This document shows, in pieces, positions 16,275 through 23,283 of a DNA stretch of 29,243 nt (position 1 is its first letter; every line of letters starts with the position of its first letter). This stretch comes from a virus, in the IMG/VR virus record IMGVR_UViG_3300027747_004764, positions 1-29,243 of that record; one strand, given 5' to 3'. The position numbers and the translations under genes were made by a program. Below the pieces are notes generated by a model. That model did not search any database. It saw nothing but the letters and a program-made list of their open reading frames with translations, and had not been told where the DNA came from.

Positions 16275-16680
16275 CTTTTAAAATATTTGGGTTAGTGATA
16301 TCAGTATCAAGAATAGGCTCAGTTGTGAGTGCTGTTGAGGGAGTAACAAACACAGTAATTAATTTTTGGCATTCTTTGCATTTGTATTTGTTATTTGCAT
16401 TTAATCTTATAGGAACAAAATCGCGAATTTTTCTACTACAAGGGCACTCAACTTCCATCCCTTGCATTGTAAATTCTTTAATGCGTTCATTTTCAAGCTT
16501 TTTATTTTTAAGTGCTATACTTGCAGTTAATACAGAAGTATACATGTAGTTGAAGATAAATTGCATGGCGCAACCAAATAAAACACCAATTAAAAAATTT
16601 AATTTATTGCTATCAAAGATATAGCCAGATATGAGACTGATAGTTATAAAAATAACTATTTGCATTATAGCTGTGTACAT
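16261..16680 (-). CDS. Two-helix membrane protein with a zinc-ribbon-like C-terminus, unknown function
   Basis: The 139-residue product has two hydrophobic segments: residues 5-20 (IMQIVIFITISLISGY) and about 28-50 (LNFLIGVLFGCAMQFIFNYMY). A charged helix and a soluble part with C-x-C near residue 80 and C-x-x-C near 100 (ECPC...CKEC), resembling a small zinc ribbon, follow. A membrane hairpin plus zinc finger suggests an inner-membrane anchored phage protein. It is not a typical holin, because holins lack a zinc ribbon. The ATG is at 16680; the downstream gene starts 14 nt before its stop. No specific family is recognised. Confidence 0.6.
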   Translation of the reverse strand: MYTAIMQIVIFITISLISGYIFDSNKLNFLIGVLFGCAMQFIFNYMYTSVLTASIALKNKKLENERIKEFTMQGMEVECPCSRKIRDFVPIRLNANNKYKCKECQKLITVFVTPSTALTTEPILDTDITNPNILKDANS

Positions 16681-16689
16681 TCTTATATA

Positions 16690-17088
16690 TTAATTGAAGC
16701 TTTCGAGATTATCAACACTTTTAGCGGCAGCTTTAATTGATTCTATTGCTGAGTTTAAAGCTTTTGTACATTGTTCAACATGAACAGTATTGTTTTTATT
16801 CTTTAATATTGGATTATTTTTTAATGTTGACACCAAACTTAAAGCATTTTGAAGACTAACAATAGAATTACCTAAAGCAGGTATAAGATTTGATAATGGA
16901 TAAGGTAGTACTGTTTGTTGTCTTTTTGTATTAGGATCTTGCGAAGATTCGGATTCTGCATTTTTAACGCCTTTTGCTTTAAAAAGATCATTAACCATAA
17001 GCTTTTGAGAGCTTAATTCTCTATCAGCTATGCCTTTAACCCACTTGTTATAATTCATTGTTCCATCTTCAATAACAAGTTTTTTCAC
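16690..17088 (-). CDS. Hypothetical helical protein
   Basis: The 132-residue product has a charged N-terminus, a polar middle (ESESSQDPNTKRQQ) and a C-terminal helical half with leucine/alanine heptad-like spacing (LGNSIVSLQNALSLVSTLKNN; ALNSAIESIKAAAKSVDNL), which could form a coiled coil. It starts at GTG 17088 with ATTAAATA 5 nt upstream; an in-frame ATG (residue 11, 17058) is an alternative. The upstream space is shared with the divergent 134-residue gene. Nothing supports a specific function. Confidence 0.6.
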   Translation of the reverse strand: MKKLVIEDGTMNYNKWVKGIADRELSSQKLMVNDLFKAKGVKNAESESSQDPNTKRQQTVLPYPLSNLIPALGNSIVSLQNALSLVSTLKNNPILKNKNNTVHVEQCTKALNSAIESIKAAAKSVDNLESFN

Positions 17089-17093
17089 AAAAT

Positions 17094-17101
17094 TATTTAA
17101 T
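17094..17101 (-). promoter_or_regulatory. Candidate late promoter / start-proximal box ATTAAATA
   Basis: The minus-strand ATTAAATA ends 5 nt before the GTG at 17088, and lies back-to-back with GATAAATA on the plus strand, making a compact divergent pair. Confidence 0.35.
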
Positions 17102-17107
17102 CTATTT

Positions 17108-17115
17108 GATAAATA
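17108..17115 (+). promoter_or_regulatory. Candidate late promoter box GATAAATA
   Basis: GATAAATA (7 of 8 to TATAAATA) lies 5 nt before the preferred ATG at 17121. It is the only plausible promoter for this solitary plus-strand gene. Confidence 0.45.
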
Positions 17116-17120
17116 ATTGT

Positions 17121-17525
17121 ATGGGACTATTTAAAAAAGCTTTTGCTACTTTGCTTGAACAAGATGAAAACCAGGTTTCTCCTGAAACACCTGCAACAGA
17201 TAGAGAGGCAATGAAAACAACATTAACTTCTGCAAAACCTGAAGACTTCGATGTGCAAGCTCCAGTTATAACTGATACAGACAAATTAAAACAAGAACAA
17301 TTGCAAACCCTTAAAGGATGGATTGGACAGATTGATCAATTTATTGAATTTTTAAATGGAACAAACGGTGAATCAGTACAAACACAGCTACATGTTGCTC
17401 CATGTGAAACAGTTTTTCAAGATATTGCAAGAAGTGAGAAAAAGAAAATTGCGAGGTTGGCAGCTGAATTGAGTTCCCTGTCAGAAAGCTTTAAAGGATA
17501 TCTTATTTCTTCTGGAAACGATTAA
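17121..17525 (+). CDS. Hypothetical protein, possibly head-associated
   Basis: This 134-residue acidic protein begins MGLFKKAFATLLEQDENQ. The N-terminal amphipathic segment ends with L-L-E, which fits the L/I-x-E site cut by T4-type prohead proteases; T4 scaffold and internal proteins carry such a capsid-targeting peptide. The rest is helical, with a C-terminal charged helix (EKKKIARLAAELSSLSESFKGYL). I chose ATG 17121, after the GATAAATA box, over an in-frame TTG at 17106 that would contain the box. The last 23 bp overlap the end of the convergent primase gene. The head-targeting idea is inferred from one short motif and is weak. Confidence 0.65.
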   Translation: MGLFKKAFATLLEQDENQVSPETPATDREAMKTTLTSAKPEDFDVQAPVITDTDKLKQEQLQTLKGWIGQIDQFIEFLNGTNGESVQTQLHVAPCETVFQDIARSEKKKIARLAAELSSLSESFKGYLISSGND

Positions 17526-18552
17526 TTTCAATCATCATTAACTCTGCCTTTAGTCCAGAATAAGAACTCTTAACAAATATATTATAATTTATTTCATCTT
17601 TATTATAAGCTACACACAACTCATTTATATCCTTAAAAACAGTGCCTAATTTTTCAGGCCATATGAACACGCGTTCACCTTGTTTAATTAGTAATTCTGT
17701 TTTTCTCCTGCTAGCCATGTCAAGCCATTGGCTATCCAATACCCATATTTTTTCCTGGAGCTTAAAACTAAGAAGTTGTGATTGCTGCAATGTTGTGAAC
17801 ATGTTACTACTATTCTCTTGAATACCGGCTACAGCAATACCGTTTTTGACAAAAAAAGAATCAATTGGTCCTTCGAAAATAAAAATATAATCAATATCTG
17901 AGCTTATCTTATTAATACCGTAGAGTGATTTTTCACTATTAATTTTTGATAGATATTTAGGATATAAATTCAAATCTTTCTCTAGAATTGTTCTTGATTG
18001 ATAAAAAATAATTTCATTTTGTTCGTTGTAAAATGGTATAATGAGTCTGTTTTTATGCACCATGTCAGTTAAAGAAAGCCATAAACTACCAGGTTTATTA
18101 ATAGCTCTATTGAGCCTTCTTTTTTTAATAACTGCTAAAGCTTTTTGAACAATATTGTTGTTTTTATAGTAATTGATTTGATTGATATCAGATAGATTAA
18201 TTGAATCTTTAGGTAATCTAGAAATAATTACAGGCTTCTTCTCAGGTACATTCTCATCTTTTAAAATATCTAACGGTAATATATCAAATGTTTTAGATTC
18301 TTTCATTATTTCATCATACGACATATTACCGGCAGTTTCTATCCATTTTATAGGTGCACTATACCAGCCGCAATTATGGCAACATATAATACTTTCATCG
18401 AGAATAAAATAACAACGCTTCTTTTTTCCCCAAGACTTGCCTTCTCTACATATTGGGCAACATCCTTGATGTGTTCTGGTAAGTCTATTATATTTGGGCT
18501 GACCAGCGTATTGATAGAATTTCTGAACTGAATAGTCTAGAGGTACAACCAT
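17503..18552 (-). CDS. DNA primase, gp61-like
   Basis: The 349-residue protein (T4 gp61 is 342) has an N-terminal zinc ribbon with C-P-I-C (32-35) and C-H-N-C-G (58-62). A TOPRIM-like core with FEGPIDS (E227) and a WVLDSQ strand (D273) follows, and then 'ERVFIWPE' near 300. Phage primases of this class make the RNA primers for lagging-strand synthesis with the gp41 helicase, also encoded here. The second TOPRIM acidic motif is D-S-Q rather than D-x-D, a variation also found in T4-type primases. ATG at 18552 has TATAAT 7 nt upstream. The gene converges on the 134-residue gene with a 23-bp overlap, and is expected in the cytoplasmic replisome. Confidence 0.85.
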   Translation of the reverse strand: MVVPLDYSVQKFYQYAGQPKYNRLTRTHQGCCPICREGKSWGKKKRCYFILDESIICCHNCGWYSAPIKWIETAGNMSYDEIMKESKTFDILPLDILKDENVPEKKPVIISRLPKDSINLSDINQINYYKNNNIVQKALAVIKKRRLNRAINKPGSLWLSLTDMVHKNRLIIPFYNEQNEIIFYQSRTILEKDLNLYPKYLSKINSEKSLYGINKISSDIDYIFIFEGPIDSFFVKNGIAVAGIQENSSNMFTTLQQSQLLSFKLQEKIWVLDSQWLDMASRRKTELLIKQGERVFIWPEKLGTVFKDINELCVAYNKDEINYNIFVKSSYSGLKAELMMIEINRFQKK

Positions 18553-18559
18553 TAAGAGA

Positions 18560-18565
18560 ATTATA
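18560..18565 (-). promoter_or_regulatory. Candidate -10 box TATAAT before primase
   Basis: TATAAT on the minus strand lies 7 nt upstream of the primase ATG in a 36-bp gap. No convincing -35 hexamer is seen; if used, the message would be almost leaderless. Confidence 0.3.
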
Positions 18566-18588
18566 ATGTAAATAGTGCAGAAATAAAC

Positions 18589-18774
18589 TTACTTGTTTGG
18601 AACAGGAATATCTTTCATTGAAACAATGCCTTTGCGAATAAATGTTCCACTGGCAGGGTCAATGTAATGCGCTTCAACTATCTCTTTACCTTCCCGTATA
18701 TATGTTTTGAGTATTGGTTTTACAGGCTGACCGCTAATAGGAGATGTAATAATTCTTGGTGAAATGAAGTCCAT
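18589..18774 (-). CDS. Small conserved-looking protein of unknown function
   Basis: This 61-residue product starts MDFISPRIITSPISGQPVKP and ends with a KGIVSMKDIPVP strand, with a central 'EAHYIDPASGTFIRKG' turn. The SPISG-x-PV-x-P and EAHY-x-DP-x-x-G patterns look like a compact beta domain that I recall from other marine T4-like phages without a function. The ATG at 18774 follows the upstream stop by 4 nt; a longer frame from 18852 would overlap the upstream gene by 74 nt. AATAAATA lies 5 nt before this ATG, inside the end of the upstream gene. Confidence 0.6.
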   Translation of the reverse strand: MDFISPRIITSPISGQPVKPILKTYIREGKEIVEAHYIDPASGTFIRKGIVSMKDIPVPNK

Positions 18775-18778
18775 ATTA

Positions 18779-19051
18779 TTATTTATTGGATAATCGATTT
18801 TTTCTATACTGTTTAACACATGTAGCGTATATGTTTTTTGGCAACCGTTCAACAGTGTCTATAATTTTATTGGTTAACCCAACCTCAAATTTTTCTTTAG
18901 GTACTACTCTAGAAACCATTTCAGGGAGAGAGAGAAACTCATACTCATTATTTTTATTTTTATCAATAAAAACAAACAATTGGCCTGCATATGTACCTGT
19001 AGTCACAGCATAAACATAACCTTTAATAGGATGTTGTTTTTTAAAGAACAT
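18779..19051 (-). CDS. Small protein of unknown function
   Basis: This 90-residue basic product has an N-terminal 'KGYVYAVTTGTYAGQLFVFID' pair of strands, a charged loop, then 'FLSLPEMVSRVVPKEKFEVGL' and a C-terminal basic helix. The G-T-Y-A-G-x-x-F-V strand pair is suggestive of a small SH3/KOW-like barrel, but no family is confidently recognised. The ATG at 19051 lies 11 nt inside the 3-prime end of the upstream epimerase gene, so the three genes 19910-18589 probably form one transcript. Confidence 0.6.
   Translation of the reverse strand: MFFKKQHPIKGYVYAVTTGTYAGQLFVFIDKNKNNEYEFLSLPEMVSRVVPKEKFEVGLTNKIIDTVERLPKNIYATCVKQYRKNRLSNK
18780..18787 (-). promoter_or_regulatory. Candidate late box AATAAATA before the 61-residue gene
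   Basis: AATAAATA on the minus strand ends 5 nt before ATG 18774 and overlaps the 3-prime end of the upstream 90-residue gene. It matches the T4 late box at 7 of 8 positions. Confidence 0.35.
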
Positions 19052-19910
19052 TTTTATAATTTTCTACAAATTTAGCTACCGCATCTTTGAGTGATTTTGA
19101 TACCGGTGGTAACTGTAATCCAAGTTTTTTAATTTTTTTATCTGATAAAACACAATTTGATCTCTGAGCAATAATTTTTAAGTCAGATATGTCCACAACT
19201 TTCCACTTATTATTGATTAATTCATGGAATCCAAGATATTCAGAAATTAACTTACCGGTTATAGCCCCAGGGTTAACTACATTTAGAGGACCTGTAATCT
19301 GGAGAAAATCTTTATGGTTTAAAAGCTTGTCTATAAAAATATTAAGATCATCTATAGAGGTTCCGCTATTTTTTAAATCAATAATATTATCATACCTTAA
19401 AATTTTATAAATTAAATTCTTATTAACAACATCAGAGTTAAATGGCATTCTTATTCTAATCGTGATAGCGTTTGTGCCTCTTAAAAGTACTTCACACATA
19501 TGTTTTGTTTGTGAATAGAAACTACTATCTAAATTAGAAATACCAAAGTTTGGTTCGTCTTTTTCTGTAAACTCTTTGTCATAGCCAGTATATATACATC
19601 CAGAAGATACATTAATAAATTTGATATCCAAGGCTTTGCATATTGCATTAATTTGTGTTGGTATTGAAACGTTATAAAACAAGCATGCTTCCTTATTAAT
19701 TTCACATGCATCAACATTTGGTGATCCAGTATAACCGGAGCAATTAATAATTACAGAATAATTAGATTTTAAAACAAAACTATAGAATGTTTTCTTGTCG
19801 TAATATGCTAGTTTTTTTTGACTGGTAATTTCTACATCAATTTTTTTCTCGCGTAAAAAATTAAAAAGCCTCAGACCAATGAAGCCTTCACCAAGTATTA
19901 AAATTTTCAC
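19041..19910 (-). CDS. NAD(P)-dependent nucleotide-sugar epimerase/reductase, RmlD/NRS-ER-like
   Basis: The 289-residue Rossmann-fold enzyme has a dinucleotide motif GEGFIG (7-12), an INCSGYTG-x-PNVD-x-CE segment (55-70), a serine in NVSSGCIY (near 102) and the catalytic Y-x-x-x-K in YSQTK (Y132, K136). An RIRMPF strand and 'ILRYDNIIDL' follow. The PNVD-CE, SSGCIY and RIRMP-x-x-SD blocks resemble the bifunctional 3,5-epimerase/4-reductase (NRS/ER) of plants and giant viruses more than bacterial RmlD, from memory. Such enzymes finish UDP- or dTDP-rhamnose from the 4-keto-6-deoxy intermediate. The start is GTG at 19910. No 4,6-dehydratase is visible in the window, so its substrate would come from the host or another region. 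Confidence is high for the SDR fold, moderate for specificity. Confidence 0.8.
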   Translation of the reverse strand: MKILILGEGFIGLRLFNFLREKKIDVEITSQKKLAYYDKKTFYSFVLKSNYSVIINCSGYTGSPNVDACEINKEACLFYNVSIPTQINAICKALDIKFINVSSGCIYTGYDKEFTEKDEPNFGISNLDSSFYSQTKHMCEVLLRGTNAITIRIRMPFNSDVVNKNLIYKILRYDNIIDLKNSGTSIDDLNIFIDKLLNHKDFLQITGPLNVVNPGAITGKLISEYLGFHELINNKWKVVDISDLKIIAQRSNCVLSDKKIKKLGLQLPPVSKSLKDAVAKFVENYKNVL

Positions 19911-19942
19911 TAAATAATAATATAAATAAATTATTTAGAAGA

Positions 19943-20272
19943 TCAACTATTATCTCTATTTGAATTTTGATTTATAAACACTTTATTAATAAGTGTAGCA
20001 AGTGAATCAGCTTCTTGCTGATTGTGTGCAGAAATAAAATTTATTGGCTCACCGTTAAAATTATATCCTAAAACAACAAAACAAGTGAGAAATTCTTGAA
20101 TAGTATTTACTAGTGCATCAATATCGCGCTTTTTATCTATTTTGTCATTAAGTTTTTTGACTAAAAATTCTTCTACAGCTTTATTAGTTAATGCTGATTC
20201 ATTTTTAAATTTTGATGGGTCAAAATTTGCACTCTCATTATTGCTGCTATGCTTGTTCGAGTTTCTTTTCAT
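19943..20272 (-). CDS. Hypothetical protein
   Basis: The 109-residue product begins with a Ser/Asn-rich basic stretch (MKRNSNKHSSNNES), followed by a helical region (NKAVEEFLVKKLNDKIDKKRD) and a strand-rich end (CFVVLGYNFNGEPINFISA, then an HNQQEADSLATLINKV helix). No family is recognised. Its ATG lies 26 nt inside the upstream 127-residue gene. The strand/helix end could be a small alpha/beta domain. It lies between the clamp-proximal gene and the epimerase gene. Confidence 0.6.
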   Translation of the reverse strand: MKRNSNKHSSNNESANFDPSKFKNESALTNKAVEEFLVKKLNDKIDKKRDIDALVNTIQEFLTCFVVLGYNFNGEPINFISAHNQQEADSLATLINKVFINQNSNRDNS

Positions 20273-20630
20273 CTATATTATTATTTAGTCTCTTAGTAAA
20301 GTATCTCGACTTACCAATATAATCACTATTGGTAATGCCGTTCTTTAGCAAGAAATCAACAACTACTTCAATGCTTTCTGTCTTTAGATAAAAGTTTTTT
20401 GGTATTTTCGCGCCACCATCATCTAGCTCAAACAACACTTCACCCATTTCGTTTTTATTAATATAACATGTACAGAAAACAGAGTTACCAGTAGGGTTAA
20501 TGATAACTGTCCATCTCCTGGGGTCGTGCTTGCCAAAGACAGAAAATAATCTCACAACTACAAAATTATTGTCCCTAAGTCTTTTAATAAAATATCCGGG
20601 TGTGCGTAATTTATTTTTTGATGTTTTCAT
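20247..20630 (-). CDS. Conserved-looking hypothetical protein next to the sliding clamp
   Basis: The 127-residue product has an N-terminal 'RTPGYFIKRLRDNNFVVVRLFSVFG' block, then DPRRWTVIINP, 'FCTCYINK' and 'GEVLFELDDGGAKIPKNFYLKTESIEVVVDFLLKNG'. These look like a compact alpha/beta domain; from memory, similar proteins occur as unnamed genes in marine T4-like phages. ATG at 20630 follows the clamp stop by 4 nt, so it is almost certainly co-transcribed with the clamp. That suggests, but does not show, a replication or late-transcription role. Confidence 0.65.
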   Translation of the reverse strand: MKTSKNKLRTPGYFIKRLRDNNFVVVRLFSVFGKHDPRRWTVIINPTGNSVFCTCYINKNEMGEVLFELDDGGAKIPKNFYLKTESIEVVVDFLLKNGITNSDYIGKSRYFTKRLNNNIDEKKLEQA

Positions 20631-20634
20631 ATTT

Positions 20635-21366
20635 TTAATTGGCTAATGCGGATACTATAAATTTCATTGTTATATTATTTAAATTAGCATCAAACACATA
20701 AACACCTGTTTTACTTGAGAATGAACAATTAAGCTCTTTAAACTTCATAGAAGAAATTATTCTAAATACTTCAAAATTCAACGGCGTAGATGTACTCAAT
20801 TGTACTCCTGAGTAGTCATTAGAAATAATAAGCCCATAAGAATCAACATTTGGTCTCGTTTTATCAGTAAGTTCACCTAAAACAGTATTATCTTTATAAG
20901 AAAGATATATTTTATTAGAATCTGTTGCAATTGTACTGCCTTTAATAAGATTCTGTAAATAATTGAAATTAAATGTAAACTTACCATCAAATGTTAGTGA
21001 GGTAAGTTTATCAACATTAAGCTTGGGAGATATAATAATTCCATCTTCAAATAAATGATACTTAAATCTTACGCTATCCGATGTATATGCAATATTGTTC
21101 TTACAGATGTTTATATTTAAATCCTGCGTGTCTATGACAGAGAAAATTCTTATTAGTTTGCTTAAATCAGGTATATTAAGTGTTATATTATCTGACTTGA
21201 TAGTGTTCTTTAGCTGTGCACTAAGAATAATTGTATTGTCATTTGTTGCAATCAATGAGCTGAGTATATTATCTTCAATCTTAAGTACTGCGCTGTTAGT
21301 AACTTTGCTAATAGGAGTAAGAAAATTATTAATAAAAGCATTTTTATCTTGAATAGTAAGGCTCAT
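20635..21366 (-). CDS. DNA sliding clamp, gp45-like
   Basis: The 243-residue protein is close in length to T4 gp45 (228). It has the alternating strand pattern of a two-domain clamp, with 'ILSSLIATNDNTIILSAQL' in domain 1 and a second-half 'FTFNFNYLQNLIKGSTI'. An 'IYLSYKDN' strand and a C-terminal MKFIVSALAN strand follow. In T4 the trimer tethers the polymerase to DNA and also recruits RNA polymerase for late transcription, which would suit the TATAAATA-like boxes found here. It lies between gp32-related genes and an unknown. ATG at 21366; a TAGAAT hexamer sits 5 nt upstream. Clamp loader genes are not in this window. No single residue decides the call. Confidence 0.7.
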   Translation of the reverse strand: MSLTIQDKNAFINNFLTPISKVTNSAVLKIEDNILSSLIATNDNTIILSAQLKNTIKSDNITLNIPDLSKLIRIFSVIDTQDLNINICKNNIAYTSDSVRFKYHLFEDGIIISPKLNVDKLTSLTFDGKFTFNFNYLQNLIKGSTIATDSNKIYLSYKDNTVLGELTDKTRPNVDSYGLIISNDYSGVQLSTSTPLNFEVFRIISSMKFKELNCSFSSKTGVYVFDANLNNITMKFIVSALAN

Positions 21367-21393
21367 TTACTATTCTATTGTAGCGGTATGTTT

Positions 21394-21753
21394 TTATTTA
21401 TCAAGTAAATTTACAGCTTTTTCAAGATTACTATTAATCTTATTCAAGACTTCAATAAGAGGCTCAATACTAAACACAGGTGTAGCTGCCGGTGTTGGGG
21501 GTGCTTGATAAATGTGTTGCTGCATACCTACAGGTAGAGCCTGCGGTGGCGGATTGCTACTTGGTGCAGCAATTCTGTTAGGTGATGGAATTGAATTTAA
21601 AATGTTATTAATATCAAGCATATTACCTTTTAAGGTATTAGTCTTGCCAATAATATTTTTATCTAGTTCTTTAATTTCTCCTAAGTTTTGACCCATGAAT
21701 TGGAGAGCAAGAAGTTTTGCCTCTTCAGGCGTAGGTTCCTTAAAAGTATCCAT
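21394..21753 (-). CDS. Proline-rich hypothetical protein
   Basis: The 119-residue product starts MDTFKEPTPEEAKLLALQF, has an asparagine-rich linker, a Pro/Ala-rich middle (NPPPQALPVGMQQHIYQ; APPTPAATP) and a C-terminal helix (LIEVLNKINSNLEKAVNLLDK). The first base of its ATG is the last base of the gp32-like TAA (TAATG), so it is coupled to gp32. It could be a small replication or recombination accessory protein binding gp32 or the clamp through its C-terminal helix; nothing in sequence confirms this. Confidence 0.6.
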   Translation of the reverse strand: MDTFKEPTPEEAKLLALQFMGQNLGEIKELDKNIIGKTNTLKGNMLDINNILNSIPSPNRIAAPSSNPPPQALPVGMQQHIYQAPPTPAATPVFSIEPLIEVLNKINSNLEKAVNLLDK

Positions 21754-22601
21754 TATAGATCTTCTAGAAGTTTCTCTAGACTTTCATCTGTTGACTTAAC
21801 AGATTTAACTGGTGCTTCAACTTTTGAAGGCACAGGTGTATGAGTTTTAGGTCTCTCTACAACTGCAACTTCTGTCTCTTCATCAGCATCTACCTTGCAA
21901 TGATAGTGCTTATCAAGCATATCTTTAAGCTCATCATATGATTTTACAGTGATGTAGGATTCAAGATCAAATGCATTCTTGAGAGTCTTATCATAACTAT
22001 CTTCATCCAGCCCTTCAACTTCCTTGGGTGTTGTAAATTTAGATGAAACATATGTTGGGTAATCGCCTTGCTTTTCTACTTTAATCTTAAGGTTAACACC
22101 CTTTGGTGAGAGATCAAAAATGCGTGGGCCAAGCTCTTCTGCGTCTTCTCCCTGAATTCCATCCATAATGATCTTATGAAGTTGACGGCCAAATCGTAAG
22201 ATTTTTACCTTGTTGTTATTTTCCTCATTAACAGGGTCATTAATTACATAACAATTAACAAGCCAGCGCTCAGTCCGGACAATGCTCTTGGCTTTTTCCT
22301 TTTCCTGTTCAGTGCCATTGCGTAGAACACGGTATCGTTCTTCTGCAATAGGATCACGCTCATTCCATGTTGTGGGGCTTATAAGAGTAATAAGCTGGCC
22401 AGTAGAAAGACTGTTCCAACCATGGGAATAATAATGCAAAAAGGTTTTCGAAGGGTCTTTAACATTAGGAAGAAGGCGTACTGTGTAGGTGTTGCCTGGT
22501 TCTGTGCGAAGAAAATCCTTCTGTTTATTTGCACCTGATGCGGTTTCTTTGGTAAGAGCACTTTTAATGCTTTCAAACATTGATGAAGTTAATGAATTCA
22601 T
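21753..22601 (-). CDS. Single-stranded DNA-binding protein, gp32-like
   Basis: The 282-residue protein contains an OB-fold core with 'YTVRLLP', 'FLHYYSHGW', 'ERWLVNCYVINDPVNEENNNKV' and 'ILRFGRQLHKII'. An acidic, flexible tail ends LEKLLEDL. T4 gp32 (301 residues) has the same 'N-x-x-V-x-x-DPA-x-PEN-x-GKVFxYRFGKK' order and an acidic tail ending DDLLNDL. The T4 zinc-binding cysteines are absent: the insert here reads LISPTTWNERDP. Cyanophage gp32 proteins also lack them. It protects ssDNA and coordinates replication and recombination. I chose ATG 22601, 4 nt after the upstream stop; a later ATG at 22580 is possible, and an earlier in-frame start at 22628 would overlap the upstream gene. TATCAT lies 6 nt upstream. 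Confidence 0.8.
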   Translation of the reverse strand: MNSLTSSMFESIKSALTKETASGANKQKDFLRTEPGNTYTVRLLPNVKDPSKTFLHYYSHGWNSLSTGQLITLISPTTWNERDPIAEERYRVLRNGTEQEKEKAKSIVRTERWLVNCYVINDPVNEENNNKVKILRFGRQLHKIIMDGIQGEDAEELGPRIFDLSPKGVNLKIKVEKQGDYPTYVSSKFTTPKEVEGLDEDSYDKTLKNAFDLESYITVKSYDELKDMLDKHYHCKVDADEETEVAVVERPKTHTPVPSKVEAPVKSVKSTDESLEKLLEDL

Positions 22602-22605
22602 AACT

Positions 22606-23283
22606 CTATGATATATTCTTTTTAACAATATTCAACTCATTTTTTAAATTATTTTTTAATTTATCTAAACCATTTACTACTAAACGTTTACATTTTAATG
22701 AGTTGAGAAACTTAATTTTTTTTAGATTGACGTTATTTATAAAACTGTCATTGAACATAAATCTCAATACTTCTCTATCTGTTTTGGATAAGCAATTATT
22801 TAGGTTATCAAAACTAAGAAGTGAGTAAAGATTTATATCTCTATCTTTTAGATGCAGTAAAAAGGTAAATAAATTATTTGTTGTGTGTTGCAGATAATCT
22901 TGTAATTGAATGTTGTTGTTTTTACAAAAATTATAAATAAAAACTAAAGATTTTTTAGTATAGTCAAGTTGCTCTTGTGTATCTGGATCGAGATTATTTA
23001 TATTATTAAAATGTATGGTGTATGCTTTTACGGCTTTGAGTGTATTGAAATAGCATAAATTAAAATATTTTTCATCTTTATATAACTTATAAGATGCTGA
23101 AAAAAAACTATGCAAATCTATTTCTTTATGTTTGCCAAAAAAATGACTGAGCTTTTTTAAGCATGCAGCAGTCTTGTCATCTATATCATTAAAGTCTTTT
23201 TTTAAATTGCAAGGTTTATTCTGATGTTGTCTCGAGGCTCTTAAATGCGTGTTATATATATGTTTTTCGTAATCTGATATCAT
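22606..23283 (-). CDS. Hypothetical helical protein upstream of gp32
   Basis: The 225-residue protein starts MISDYEKHIYNTHLRASRQ and is highly helical, with a 'HKEIDLHSFFSASYKLYKDEKYFNLCYFNTLKAVKAYT' region near residues 50-90 and a basic C-terminus (LKCKRLVVNGLDKLKNN). In T4 the gene upstream of gene 32 is gene 59, the helicase loader (217 residues, all helical). Size and position match but no sequence similarity is evident to me, so this is only a candidate analogue. Its ATG overlaps the TGA of the bS21-like gene (ATGA), and its stop lies 4 nt before the gp32 start. Confidence 0.7.
   Translation of the reverse strand: MISDYEKHIYNTHLRASRQHQNKPCNLKKDFNDIDDKTAACLKKLSHFFGKHKEIDLHSFFSASYKLYKDEKYFNLCYFNTLKAVKAYTIHFNNINNLDPDTQEQLDYTKKSLVFIYNFCKNNNIQLQDYLQHTTNNLFTFLLHLKDRDINLYSLLSFDNLNNCLSKTDREVLRFMFNDSFINNVNLKKIKFLNSLKCKRLVVNGLDKLKNNLKNELNIVKKNIS

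Noticed and set aside
19921-19928. Plus-strand TATAAATA
   Set aside because: An exact late-type box, but no plus-strand gene follows; it lies in an AT-rich spacer and could only make an antisense transcript.
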